Part shown: positions 7,906-17,258 of the stretch, in pieces
Layout of the letters: each line of letters opens with the position of its first letter
Numbering within the stretch: the stretch's first letter is position 1
Assembly: GCA_036873755.1 (NCBI GenBank)
Contig: JAVTVY010045443.1
Coordinates: forward strand, 124,001 to 188,000
Source: Hanleya hanleyi
Lineage: Eukaryota; Mollusca; Polyplacophora; Lepidopleurida; Hanleyidae
DNA length: 64,000 bases
Direction of reading: 5' to 3'
The notes under the pieces: model-generated
Told to the model about the DNA's origin: nothing
The model's input: the letters and a program-made list of their open reading frames with translations, nothing else
The model's database searches: none
Translations under genes and position numbers: made by a program

Positions 7906-8369
7906 AAAATGAGATCTCACCAAAAAACCCTGTCTTGTGTGTTTTCTATATGAGCATAATGCATGAAACTGGCTTTGAACACCGTATTAGCCAATCAGTG
8001 GCCTAGAACGGGCCAAAGGTAACCCATCCATGTCCAGAAAACATTACCCGGGTGCACAAGAACCCGGATGTAGGCGCGGACGTAGGCGAAAGCATCCCAG
8101 TACCCGGATGTAGGCGCAGACGTGAGCGAAATTCTAGTTTCCGTCCATTTTGGTTCTTTTATCGATCGCTCATTGGCTCTTTTTCTCGACCGCTGATTGG
8201 TCCAAATGGAACTGCCCATCCTTCCCAGGTTAATTTACAATCCCCTTTTTGGGTTCAAGCTCTGTATATCGATGCCGCAACATTGTTGCCGAACCTTCCC
8301 GAAAGGGAGACCTTGGACCTTTTGACCTGGATGTGACCTTTGACCTTTTGACCCGACATTCATCCACGC
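7906..8369. other. Non-coding spacer between last gene and right TIR
   Basis: No gene is supported. The stretch includes two imperfect copies of an ACCCGGATGTAGGCGC(A/G)GACGT segment (8068-8085 and 8101-8122), related to sequence inside the TIR. It also has short direct repeats around TTTGACC (8320-8350). Confidence 0.5.
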
Positions 8370-9306
8370 ACTGCCGGTGATGACGCGCGCGCGCGCGTGC
8401 GACCAGAGATCCCGCGCGCTGCGGCCGGGGCGGGCCGGCCCGGGCCGGCAAAAACCCCCACAGACAGGTCAGTACATGCATTCCTATCATGTTCCCAGGT
8501 CACACCCCATTCACACAGACCCTCATGCATACCCGGATGCAGGCACAGACGTCAGCGAAATTCTGGCGGGAAAACCCCCACAGACAGGTCGGTACATGTC
8601 CTATCATGTTCCCAGGTCGCGCCCCATTCACCCAAACCGGAAGTGAGGTCATACCCCTAATTTTACATGCACCCACCCATGACTGGATGCCCCTTCACGA
8701 ATGCTTCACTTTGATACCTCACTCGACTCCATCGGACCATTCGTGGCCCACCTAGACCGCAAAAACTTCTATTTCCACACCCGTTTCCCACAATTCCCTG
8801 TCCGCGCATGCGCAGAATGTGGACAACGGCCGAGACACTACTCTAGGCGGTTGCTCCCTTACCTATGCTTCACATGGATACCTCACTCGACTCCATCGAC
8901 CCAAAAGTAGCTCGCCTAGGCCCCAGAACGTCTATTTCCATACACTTTCTCTACTGCGCACGCGCAGAATGACGTCAGTTCCACGTCACACCCAGCCCGT
9001 TGGAGACTCCCTCACGTATGCTTTACATTGATACCTCACTCGATCCAATCGGCCCACTAGTGGCCCACCTAAACCCCAACACGTCTATTTCTATACTACG
9101 GCCACACTGCGCATGCGCAGACTATTGACAACGAACGACACACTAGCCGAGGCGGATGCTCCCTGCATGCGCAGAATGACGATATTTCAACCCCACACCC
9201 AGCCCGTCGGATGCGCCTTCACGAATGCTTCACATTGATACCTCATAGGACTCCATCGACCCACTAGTGGCCCACCTAGACCCCAAAACGTGTATTTCCA
9301 TACACT
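8370..9306. repeat. Right terminal inverted repeat of Polinton A
   Basis: Inverted counterpart of 1-910, read as the reverse complement with the same order of CG-rich run, CATGTTCCCAGG segments and 150-bp units. Palindromes CCGCGCATGCGCAG (8802), CTGCGCACGCGCAG (8954) and CTGCGCATGCGCAG (9107) match the NRF1 palindromes of the left arm. The outer end is near TTTCCATACACTTTGTCTATAG, after which unrelated sequence begins. Confidence 0.87.
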
Positions 9307-9359
9307 TTGTCTATAGATTTAATATGCATTCCTAGTACCCGTTCTTTGCATGGCATTTG

Positions 9360-9537
9360 CAGCGTTGAGCTCGGTCAATACTTGGATGGGTGACCGGGTG
9401 CTGTACTGGCTGGGCTGATCAGTGTCCAGAATAATAGGAACTGTGAACACTCTCGTGTTCTGGCACATGTAGGCACCGTCGTGATATGACTGAAACAATG
9501 TTGAAAACGACGTTAAATCCTACTCACTCACTCACTC
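9360..9537 (+). mobile_element. SINE with 5S-like promoter segment
   Basis: GGTCAATACTTGGATGGGTGACC resembles the internal box C region of 5S rRNA, and GGGTGCTGTACTGGC also follows the 5S 3' half. The tail includes a segment close to GACTGAAACAATGTTGAAAA and ends in (CACT)n. I know tails of this type from gastropod SINEs. The 5' part is truncated, and the surrounding sequence does not form a 5S gene. Confidence 0.6.
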
Positions 9538-9589
9538 TTTGCATGGCAGAACTGTACAACCCAGAACAAGTCTGGACATGCCTTGATCT

Positions 9590-9815
9590 CGGGGGAGCCA
9601 GGTGTTCGGCGCGTGAGCTCACTCACGCCGACGCCAGACCAGGTCTTCACGGTCGCCGCAACATTGTAGCGAACGTGCAACATTGTTGCAATTCGGGGAG
9701 CCAGGTGTTCGGCACGTGAACTCACTCACGCAGACACCAGACCAGGTGTTCACCGCAACATTGTAGCGAACGTGCAACATTGTTGCAATTCGGGGAGCCA
9801 GGTGTTCGGCACGTG
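9590..9815. repeat. Tandem repeat, about 100-bp unit, 2.2 copies
   Basis: Units start at 9590, 9694 and 9791 with CGGGGAGCCAGGTGTTCGGC. Each contains GTGAACTCACTCACG-like and CAACATTGTAGCGAACGTGC segments, the latter a short inverted pair around CAACATTGTTGCAA. Open frames here are periodic and not considered coding. Confidence 0.8.
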
Positions 9816-9835
9816 ACAACCTCAAGCTGACGCAG

Positions 9836-10135
9836 CGGAATTATGGCGGGAAAAACCCCACAGACAGGTCAGTACATGTCCTATCATGTTCAAAAATGAC
9901 CATCCCCATACCCCATACAGGCCTGTATATTGTATAAATCCGAAGATGTCACGGAGATCACCGAAGATGTCACGGAGGTGACCGAAGATACACGGAGGTG
10001 CCCGAAGACACACGGAGGTGAACGACATTGTGGAAAACCCCCACTGACAGGTCAGTACATATCCTATCATGTTCCCAGGTCACGCTCCATTCACCCAGAC
10101 CGAAAGTGACGTCATACCTACAAGAGCGCCACCCT
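9836..10135. repeat. Fragment of Polinton end sequence
   Basis: ATGGCGGGAAAAACCCCACA and CAGACAGGTCAGTACATGTC match the inner TIR of element A. The internal repeats CACGGAGGTGACCGAAGAT (9945-10025) match, in reverse, sequence at 58320-58375 of element B. It is probably a deleted relic of the same family. Confidence 0.6.
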
Positions 10136-12747
10136 GGCGGAAAAAAAGGAATCAAGAGTTACCTCCCTGGAAAATATGGCTCGAAATCAACTTGCACTAC
10201 TACTAGTGTATATCAGTTGCTCTATATATTCGATTGTCAGCGGACGTGGAAAAAAGATCTTCAGTCGAGAGATTTTTGAGTACTTTTTGACAGCGGGTTT
10301 TCCGAAATATTTAAATGCCACTCGCAGTTCTAATAATAAACACTGATTCGTCATAATAACACAGACGCGAGCGGATCATGCTAAACTAACTTTCAACTAA
10401 CCAAGGCCAAACAAACCAAATTCCACATTCCCAACATAGTTGTATGCTTGGTATAGTTTTGTTCTTCTATGTATCATGGGAAGTTTCATTGGTCTTGAAT
10501 CTTATACTCTAAGGATAGGCGATACGCGATTTTGATGTCTTTTGCACATGTGTGCGCTAGATTTTCCCTTCTTTAAGACATGGCCAAATCTATGATGTGG
10601 ATGCGAGAACGCTTTGATCTTTGGATCATGTACTCCGCATCGGGGAGTAAGATTCAAGACCAATGACATGTCCCATACATACTAACCTACCAAGCAGACA
10701 ATATGTATACAACGCTGGGAATGTGGAATGTCGAGTGTTTTTATGAGAACAAAATTCAAAAACAAGGACAGTGCATGCTTATGTCAATCAACTGGGATAT
10801 TGTGTAGGTGAATTAATATGTTTGTTCTAATATTTGTAGCATACAAGTGAGAAATGTTCATGGGAGATAATATATTTTAATCTGAACATGCTGAGAGCTG
10901 AACCGAGCATTAGTTTCAAGTATCAGTGTCCGCACTTGGGTAACACTGGTTAAAGAAAATAGTTAAGCTGTGATGAAGGAAAACTTTTCATATGAGGTTG
11001 AACAGGGTATGTCCATGCATGATTAATTCAGCATCAAGGACCAGGCCTTCTCAAAGGATACAGATTATATTATCCCTGGGAAAAGCCTCAGAGGCTTAGA
11101 CACTGAGTTTCACCTGTGGGTAAAGCTGTTGAGCTGTGGGTCTTGTTCTTCCAGGATATATATGCCCCTGCTTAAAGCATCAGTTCCCTTTCTCTCTCCC
11201 CCCCGCACTCACTGCATTTTCAGTGGCACTGTTACCGGAGATGAGCCCCTATCCCTCTCTCTCCGCTCCCAGGGGTATATGTGTGCCACCCGCTCTCTCG
11301 AGCTATATACATTAATGCCCCATGCAACAGACGTATATATTGAAGGTAAATCGCGCATCATAACACATGATATGAAGCTATGTGCCTCACCTTTTATCTT
11401 GCAAGCACCACCCCACCCCCTAACCCTATACCATTCAAGAAAGACAGGCCTTTAACATTTTCTCTAATTCGGGTTCGGAACCCTCCCTAAAAAAAATTGT
11501 GCTATGCCTAATAGAGGGTGTGTCCAAATTGGGCAGTTCTGAAGCCCTGTGCATACCAAATTACGTTTTACGCATGTTTTCCGGGGAATGCTTTGTTCAT
11601 GTTTCACATGAGTTTTCATGCAATATTGGCGAAGCGCAGCCCCTCTCTCCCCAGTAGCTCTAGCCAAGCATTTCAATCGACGAATCGGCATATTTCACAG
11701 TTTTCAAAGTTAAAAGGAAGTAATTTACCAGTTGAGCTAACTATTTTTTTTTTTGTAGACATCTGTAATTTTTTTTCTTCTAGGTATCTGTAATATATTA
11801 ATTTTTCAGTATATGAGGGGAAAGTTTATTGCGTAATGAAATTATTGCGACCGAAGTCTTCACTTCGGCCCGTATACTTTTATACAGGGCGAGGAGAACA
11901 ATCAAGAAGGAAGCAGCTAGATACGATCTGTTTTGTGAAATTTTATATGATGCAGATGCTCTCATCTATACTTCTGAAAATATGAGAGAAAAATATGGCA
12001 ATTTGATGGAAAGTTGTCATTCTACTCATTGAAAACTAAAAAATTTACATGAGGAGGAAAGCTGACCCTATTTCCTTTATCTCAAATGGCTTCCTGATGG
12101 TTAGTAAATGATATAAGCGAGCTCTATTTCCAGAAATATGCCGGTGGGAACTTTAACAAAAGGTTTGTGGATGGAGGATATATATGTTTGGACAAAACAT
12201 TATAATGTAGCTGCTTTTCAGATTCCGTGATAGCAAATTTCCCTCCATGAACCTGTTGACGTAGTTTTATAGCAAAGCTGGCGAGACTTCTATCTAGAAT
12301 ATATCGATTTAATCCTTTTATCACTCATTAGCCAACTTCCTGCTGGATGGTTAATTATAGATAATCATTAGTAATCAGATAAAGTTGCTGCACTCGGTTT
12401 TTATATCATAATACCCTGAACAATAAGTATCATAACCAGTATTTTGTAGGTTTGCTGTCAATTTGTGTCATTTTTATCGTATATTATAATATACAACATC
12501 TATTATCTCAGTATGCATGGGCAATACAATGTATTTCAAAATTGCTCACTCAGATTCCCTTCTCGGAAATATAGCATGATCCATCAATCCGTCTAGTCGA
12601 GGTTAAAATTAATTAACGGACTAATTTGTTTAGCTCAGTGAAATAGCACAAAATACGATCACGTACGTATGTGATAACCTAGACAGGTATACGATATGAT
12701 TATTTTCCACGATAAGTCACGGTTCGTTGAACCCGCGTACAAACTGT
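10136..12747. other. Non-coding stretch, no gene supported
   Basis: AT-rich sequence with scattered short open frames lacking recognisable domains. It contains a foldback MITE (listed separately). A segment at 11535-11620 is related to 24660-24745: both share a CATA(C/T)CAAATTA(C/T)GTT start and GTTTCACATGA/GTTTCACCTGA, and so belong to one dispersed repeat family. Confidence 0.5.
10420..10729. mobile_element. Foldback MITE, about 310 bp
   Basis: Imperfect inverted arms of about 100 bp: ATTCCACATTCCCAACATAG at the left end pairs with CTGGGAATGTGGAAT at the right end. Further in, CATTGGTCTTGAATCTTA pairs with TAAGATTCAAGACCAATG. There is no coding capacity. The superfamily could not be assigned. 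Confidence 0.6.
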
Positions 12748-12772
12748 GTTTGCTACCTAAGTCTTAAACCTG

Positions 12773-12941
12773 CTTTAATCCCTTATTAATTGCACAATCA
12801 AACGTAGAAAACGGAAGTTTAAAAGAAAAAGTTAACTCCCCTAGGAGAGAGTTGTCCGCCCCTAGGAGAGCTCTCCATTCAATTCCAGCGTGGCCACTAT
12901 AAAGGCGACTGTAGCCTTATTCCTACCCTCTTTCTCTTGTT
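12773..12941. repeat. Left ITR of the DIRS element
   Basis: The inverted partner is 19063-19232, with near-perfect identity. It contains a TATA-like CACTATAAAGG (12895-12905), so it probably carries the promoter, and tandem CTAGGAGAG boxes. Confidence 0.85.
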
Positions 12942-13075
12942 TGCTCGAGCAGTGCACATCTAGGGAAGTATTCAGAGGCAATCTTACAACATTGGTTGTT
13001 GTTGTCTCGCTGGTGTAATATCCTTTATCAAGTCTTGTTTTTGTTATTCATTCGGAACTTACTTACTGTATTATT

Positions 13076-15145
13076 ATGTCTGAAGTTCCGACTGGTATTC
13101 CTTGTCGTACGTGCGGGAAAAATTTATCCCCTTTAGACGCTCATACGGCTTGTTTGTCTTGTAAAGATTTATGTTACCGGGCGTCCACGTGCGCGGAATG
13201 TGTATTATGGAATCCGGCGGCCTGGAAGAATTATGCCCAGGCCCGTCGGGCTTTTCTGTTACATGCTTGTGATGACTCGTCTTTGTCGGAGATCGACAGA
13301 CGGGTCTTAGAGATTTCTTTAGTTAATGATGTGAAGTGTAATGAGGATCTTGACCGGGCTGGTCAAGACCCTCAGTCTCCCGTGTCAGTTTGTATACCTC
13401 CAAGCGGTACCGTCCTACACGATGATAATTCCAGGTTGCTAGACAGCTTGACCCGGTCCGGAGTTTCATTGTCTAGGGTCGATCCAAATCCAGTTCCTTT
13501 GTTACGCTCAACAAAGGCCAGGTCGGTCAAGCCTGGCCAGTCTATTGTTCCCGTCGAACAAAAGGAATCTTCACCCCAGGTTATTTCTCCTTTACCTATC
13601 GGTTCTCCACATGTACCTGTTAGTAAGAAGAAATCAAAGAAACGACGTAGAGTGTCAATTTCTCCTTTACGGGTTAAGACTAGACATAGTTTTCCTAATT
13701 CTGAAAAATCTATGGAAGCCTGTTCGGTTCTACCATTAAGTGTTCAGGTTGCGGGCTTACGAACATCAATCCCCGCAATTGTTGATTCTTCACATCGTCG
13801 TTCACATACTGCTACACGACACTCGGGTTCACATTACCATTCACGTTCTCGTACACAACGCTCGGGTTCACCACCTCATCGTTTGTTCTCACCTGTTCGT
13901 GATTCTATTGCCTCGGTTCGACGATCTCGTTCTCCGATCCGTAGTTCTCGTCCACCGGTTCATTTTGGTACTAATTTACGGCGCTCCCGTTCTCCGGTAC
14001 GCCGTTCTCGTACGTCGACAGTTCATTCTCCTGATCCTTCTCACCGTTTCCCTAGGGTTTCGGCTCCCTCTGATCAAGATTACCATGTTCATTATCAACG
14101 AGCCCCTGTTCTTGATCATTTGGTGGATCATGATTTATCGTCTTGTTCTCAGTCTCCGGTTTCGTCGAGTGAGTCGGATGATTCTTCTTCCTCTCGGGTT
14201 AGTGTCAAAGATACGTCGAAGATGGATCATTTGCTTAGTATGCAGGCGCTTTTAGCGTTGGTTCCGGATATGCCCGTCTCTTCGAAGGTTGGTTCTTCTA
14301 GTGATAAGTGCCGGACAGCTGCGGATTCTGCATTAGCTACTCCCAAGCCGGATGTTCCTCGTACATGTGCTCCTTCACCAGCATGGGCAGATCATTTAGA
14401 CAAATTTGATCGTCAATTACAAGATGACAATAAATTTAAGAAGCCTCGTTTCCGAGTTTCCCATGGTCTTCATGATAACGTGTTACCTGACAAACCACCC
14501 AAGCGTGATCGAGATTTATCTCAGGTTTCTAAATCAGTTAAGTCGACTCCACTTGAATTCAATGCCAAATTTGTGGAGAATATCCAAGAGATGTTATTGG
14601 CAATCCAACGTGCTTCCTCAGTCACTGATTGGTTTTTGTTGGCTACTTCGCGGATTGCCTTGGACCCTGAGTTACGTCGGGACGATGGATCGACTTCTTT
14701 GTCTGCGGGTCGTGTTGCTTATTTGCGGGGTTTCATTGAAACCCTAGTGCAGGCTAATCATCAAGTTATTGAGGCCACTTCTTATTCATACGTTTCGCTT
14801 CTCCAAGCGCAACGCAACGCCTTACTTAAGGCTGTCAAGCCGGACGTCTCCTTTATGGTTAAGGATTTTCTGCTTCATCAACCATTAGCTTCCAGCGCCA
14901 TTTTCAACAATTCTATTGAGTCCGTTGTACCTGTCATCCGCGAGGAACGTACTGCGCGCTTGATTGGGGCTGTTGCTCGGGGTGGTTCGTCGGATCGTCG
15001 CTCGAAGCGGGGTCGTAACCCCTCTTCCACCCAACAAGATGGCGGCGCTCGGGGGAGGTTTCGGGGTATTGACAAACCTCCACGCCGAGGTCGCCGTTCC
15101 TTTCGTGGTAAATCAACCAAGAGGGGTGGTCGTTCCAGTAAATGA
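13076..15145 (+). CDS. gag: DIRS Gag-like protein (ORF1)
   Basis: A 689-codon frame from ATG 13076. The N-terminus has a putative zinc-binding cluster: CRTCGK (Cys 10 and 13), DAHTACLSCKDLC, then CAEC, around residues 10-43. The middle (about residues 230-350) is Ser/Arg-rich with many RRSRSP-like dipeptides, resembling SR proteins, followed by an acidic Ser tract (SSSESDDSSSS). The C-terminal 200 residues form the more conserved helical region, ending in a basic Gly/Arg tail (RRGRRSFRGKSTKRGGR) suited to nucleic-acid binding. The protein should package the element RNA. The RT frame starts about 100 bp upstream of the gag stop, in another frame. Confidence 0.85.
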   Translation: MSEVPTGIPCRTCGKNLSPLDAHTACLSCKDLCYRASTCAECVLWNPAAWKNYAQARRAFLLHACDDSSLSEIDRRVLEISLVNDVKCNEDLDRAGQDPQSPVSVCIPPSGTVLHDDNSRLLDSLTRSGVSLSRVDPNPVPLLRSTKARSVKPGQSIVPVEQKESSPQVISPLPIGSPHVPVSKKKSKKRRRVSISPLRVKTRHSFPNSEKSMEACSVLPLSVQVAGLRTSIPAIVDSSHRRSHTATRHSGSHYHSRSRTQRSGSPPHRLFSPVRDSIASVRRSRSPIRSSRPPVHFGTNLRRSRSPVRRSRTSTVHSPDPSHRFPRVSAPSDQDYHVHYQRAPVLDHLVDHDLSSCSQSPVSSSESDDSSSSRVSVKDTSKMDHLLSMQALLALVPDMPVSSKVGSSSDKCRTAADSALATPKPDVPRTCAPSPAWADHLDKFDRQLQDDNKFKKPRFRVSHGLHDNVLPDKPPKRDRDLSQVSKSVKSTPLEFNAKFVENIQEMLLAIQRASSVTDWFLLATSRIALDPELRRDDGSTSLSAGRVAYLRGFIETLVQANHQVIEATSYSYVSLLQAQRNALLKAVKPDVSFMVKDFLLHQPLASSAIFNNSIESVVPVIREERTARLIGAVARGGSSDRRSKRGRNPSSTQQDGGARGRFRGIDKPPRRGRRSFRGKSTKRGGRSSK

Positions 15146-17258
15146 CTATCGAGTTCCCGGATCAGATCAAGCCGAAGTTTTGCAGCCTCCTGCTTTCCGG
15201 TCGTTCAATCATCATGTTGTGGGCGGCCGCCTTCAATACTTCATAGACAATTGGCGCCTCATCACCGACGACACCTGGATTTTGAGAGTTTTGGAGCGCG
15301 GTTTCCTGTTCACTTTTCGTTCCCTTCCCAAACTTATCGTTTGGCCACGCCCATCCCGCCTACCAGTCTCCGCGAGTCACGTGCAGACTCTTCTGTCTTC
15401 AGTCAACACGCTCATCGAGAAGGGAGCGGTCAGAGAGTTACCGCCGACAGAGGACAGTTTTGGGTTTTACAGCCACGTGTTTCTGGTTCCCAAGAAAGAC
15501 TCGCCCCAGATGCGGATGGTGATCGATCTAAAAGTGTTAAACAAGTTTCATCTCGCCCTCCCCCCTCATTTCAAGATGCCGACTGTTTCATCGATTCGGG
15601 CCCGTGTACATCTTCGGGATTGGCTGGCCTCAGTCGATCTGCAGGACGCGTATCTTCATGTTCCAATTCATCCTCGTCATCGCCGTTATCTCCGCTTCGT
15701 TGTCAACGAACGTCGTTTCGAATGGCAGGTTCTCCCATTCGGGGTCAACATAGCCCCTTGGCTGTTTACCCGCATTACCTCACCGGTCATGGCTTTTCTA
15801 CACCTGCGGGGTATTCAGATAGAGGTTTATATAGACGACATCCTCCTATGGGCAGCGGACGAGTCCCGTCTCAACATGCAAGTCCAGTTCACACTTCTGG
15901 TCTTACGTCATCTAGGATTCATCCCTCATCCTCTCAAGTCAGAGTTGGTCCCGGCTCAAGTTCGCCGTTACATCGGCGCAGTGTTCGATACTCATCATCA
16001 ACTGGTATATCCTCCGGAAGATCGTTGGGACAAAATTCAGCTGTTGATTCGAAAGTTTTTGTCATCAACGTCACGGACACGTCAACAGTGGCAAAGTTTG
16101 ATAGGTTTGCTCACTTCCACTCAGGACCTAACTCATTACGGCCGACTACAGGTGCGTCCACTACAGTATCATCTGTATCCTTACCTACAGACACCTTCCA
16201 TCAATCCAGCGGTGCCGGTATTGACGTCTCTTCATCCATATCTGATCTGGTGGCAATCCCGGCTCAACGTCATGCAGGGCGTTCCATTCCGTTTTCCGGC
16301 TCCGAGTCATCATCTGTACACCGATGCGTCCGAGACCGGTTGGGGTGCCCATCTGGACGAATTAGTAGTATCCGGCAGATGGTCAACGTTGGATGCCAGT
16401 CTTCACATCAACCTTCTGGAGATGAAGGCAGTCATTCTGGCGGTGCAACATTGGAGTCATCGTCTCATGTACTCGTCTCTTCTCATTGCGACGGACAATT
16501 CCACAGTGATTGCTCACATCAACAAGTTGGGAACAACACGCTCGCTTCCAATGTTTCGCCTTGTGTGGGATCTCTACGAGTGGACTCGTTTTCATCACAT
16601 TCATCTACACGCCCGCCATGTTCCGGGCCGGCTCAATGTCTTAGCGGACAGCTTATCACGTCCGGACACCGTTCTTCAGACCGAGTGGCAACTTCATCCG
16701 GAGGTGTTCCAGCAGATCTCCATCATCTGGGAGTCGCCGCTGATCGATCTGTTTGCTACGAGAAACAACGCCCAATTGACCCTGTTTGTCAGTCCGATTC
16801 GGGATCCTCAAGCCTTCGACATCGACGCCCTGTCAATCAATTGGGACAACTTCCTGGCTTATGCATACCCGCCGATCGCCCTAATTCTGGAAGTACTTCA
16901 GAAGATTACCCGTCACGACTGCATCATTCTACTCGTAGTCCCGTGGTGGCCTCGGCGACAGTGGTTTCCGGTATTGCTCCCGCTTCTCACCGCCCCGCCA
17001 CGTCGTTTGCCAGTGTGGCCCGACCTGTTACGTCAACCGCACGGGATTTTTCATCACAACCCTCGGTGGCTCAACCTACACGTTTGCAGACTATCCAGAA
17101 TGCACTCGCAGTCCAGGGATTTTCAGCAGAGGTTGCACGAACGATGGTTTCAGCCAATCGATCTTCCACATCGCAGCTCTATCAGGCGAAATGGGCCTAT
17201 TTCGTCTCCTGGTGCCGAGGACATGATGCCGATCCCGACTCTGCCTCTGTTTCCTTAG
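15039..17258 (+). CDS. pol: DIRS reverse transcriptase/RNase H (with C-terminal MT-like region)
   Basis: The first in-frame ATG is at 15039, overlapping gag by about 107 bp; the frame is open from 14964. RT motif A is VDLQDAYLHVP (about 15630-15660), motif B LPFGVNIAPW, and the catalytic YIDD motif lies at about 15824. RNase H residues are visible in LYTDASETGWG, LLEMKAV, TDNSTV and PGRLNVLADSLSR. Downstream, PLIDLFATRNNAQL and YAYPPIAL...LLVVPWWP match the region after RNase H in DIRS elements that has been described as adenine-methyltransferase-like. All key catalytic acidic residues are present. The frame ends inside the recombinase region, overlapping it. Confidence 0.92.
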   Translation: MAALGGGFGVLTNLHAEVAVPFVVNQPRGVVVPVNDYRVPGSDQAEVLQPPAFRSFNHHVVGGRLQYFIDNWRLITDDTWILRVLERGFLFTFRSLPKLIVWPRPSRLPVSASHVQTLLSSVNTLIEKGAVRELPPTEDSFGFYSHVFLVPKKDSPQMRMVIDLKVLNKFHLALPPHFKMPTVSSIRARVHLRDWLASVDLQDAYLHVPIHPRHRRYLRFVVNERRFEWQVLPFGVNIAPWLFTRITSPVMAFLHLRGIQIEVYIDDILLWAADESRLNMQVQFTLLVLRHLGFIPHPLKSELVPAQVRRYIGAVFDTHHQLVYPPEDRWDKIQLLIRKFLSSTSRTRQQWQSLIGLLTSTQDLTHYGRLQVRPLQYHLYPYLQTPSINPAVPVLTSLHPYLIWWQSRLNVMQGVPFRFPAPSHHLYTDASETGWGAHLDELVVSGRWSTLDASLHINLLEMKAVILAVQHWSHRLMYSSLLIATDNSTVIAHINKLGTTRSLPMFRLVWDLYEWTRFHHIHLHARHVPGRLNVLADSLSRPDTVLQTEWQLHPEVFQQISIIWESPLIDLFATRNNAQLTLFVSPIRDPQAFDIDALSINWDNFLAYAYPPIALILEVLQKITRHDCIILLVVPWWPRRQWFPVLLPLLTAPPRRLPVWPDLLRQPHGIFHHNPRWLNLHVCRLSRMHSQSRDFQQRLHERWFQPIDLPHRSSIRRNGPISSPGAEDMMPIPTLPLFP

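Larger units (their letters stand above)
1..9306 (+). mobile_element. Polinton/Maverick-type element A, decayed, lacking DNA polymerase
   Basis: Two long inverted repeats (1-910 and 8370-9306) enclose a one-strand cassette of virion-type genes: a retroviral-type integrase with chromodomain, a packaging ATPase, a core-like protein, major capsid protein and an adenovirus-type cysteine protease. This combination defines Polintons (Mavericks), the 15-20 kb self-synthesizing DNA transposons related to adintoviruses. At about 9.3 kb this copy is short, and I find no protein-primed family-B polymerase in any frame. Most genes carry at least one frameshift, and the capsid region contains a deletion junction, so the copy is probably inactive. 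The left repeat is cut by the window edge, so the true left end may lie outside. Target-site duplication could not be checked. Confidence 0.9.

Noticed and set aside
9360..9420. 5S rRNA gene
   Set aside because: Only a box-C-like 3' segment is present, without box A or the complete 120-bp structure, and it has a SINE tail.
13740..14255. 171-codon frame inside gag
   Set aside because: Shadow frame of the gag gene, rich in Leu/Val/Arg because of SR-rich codons.
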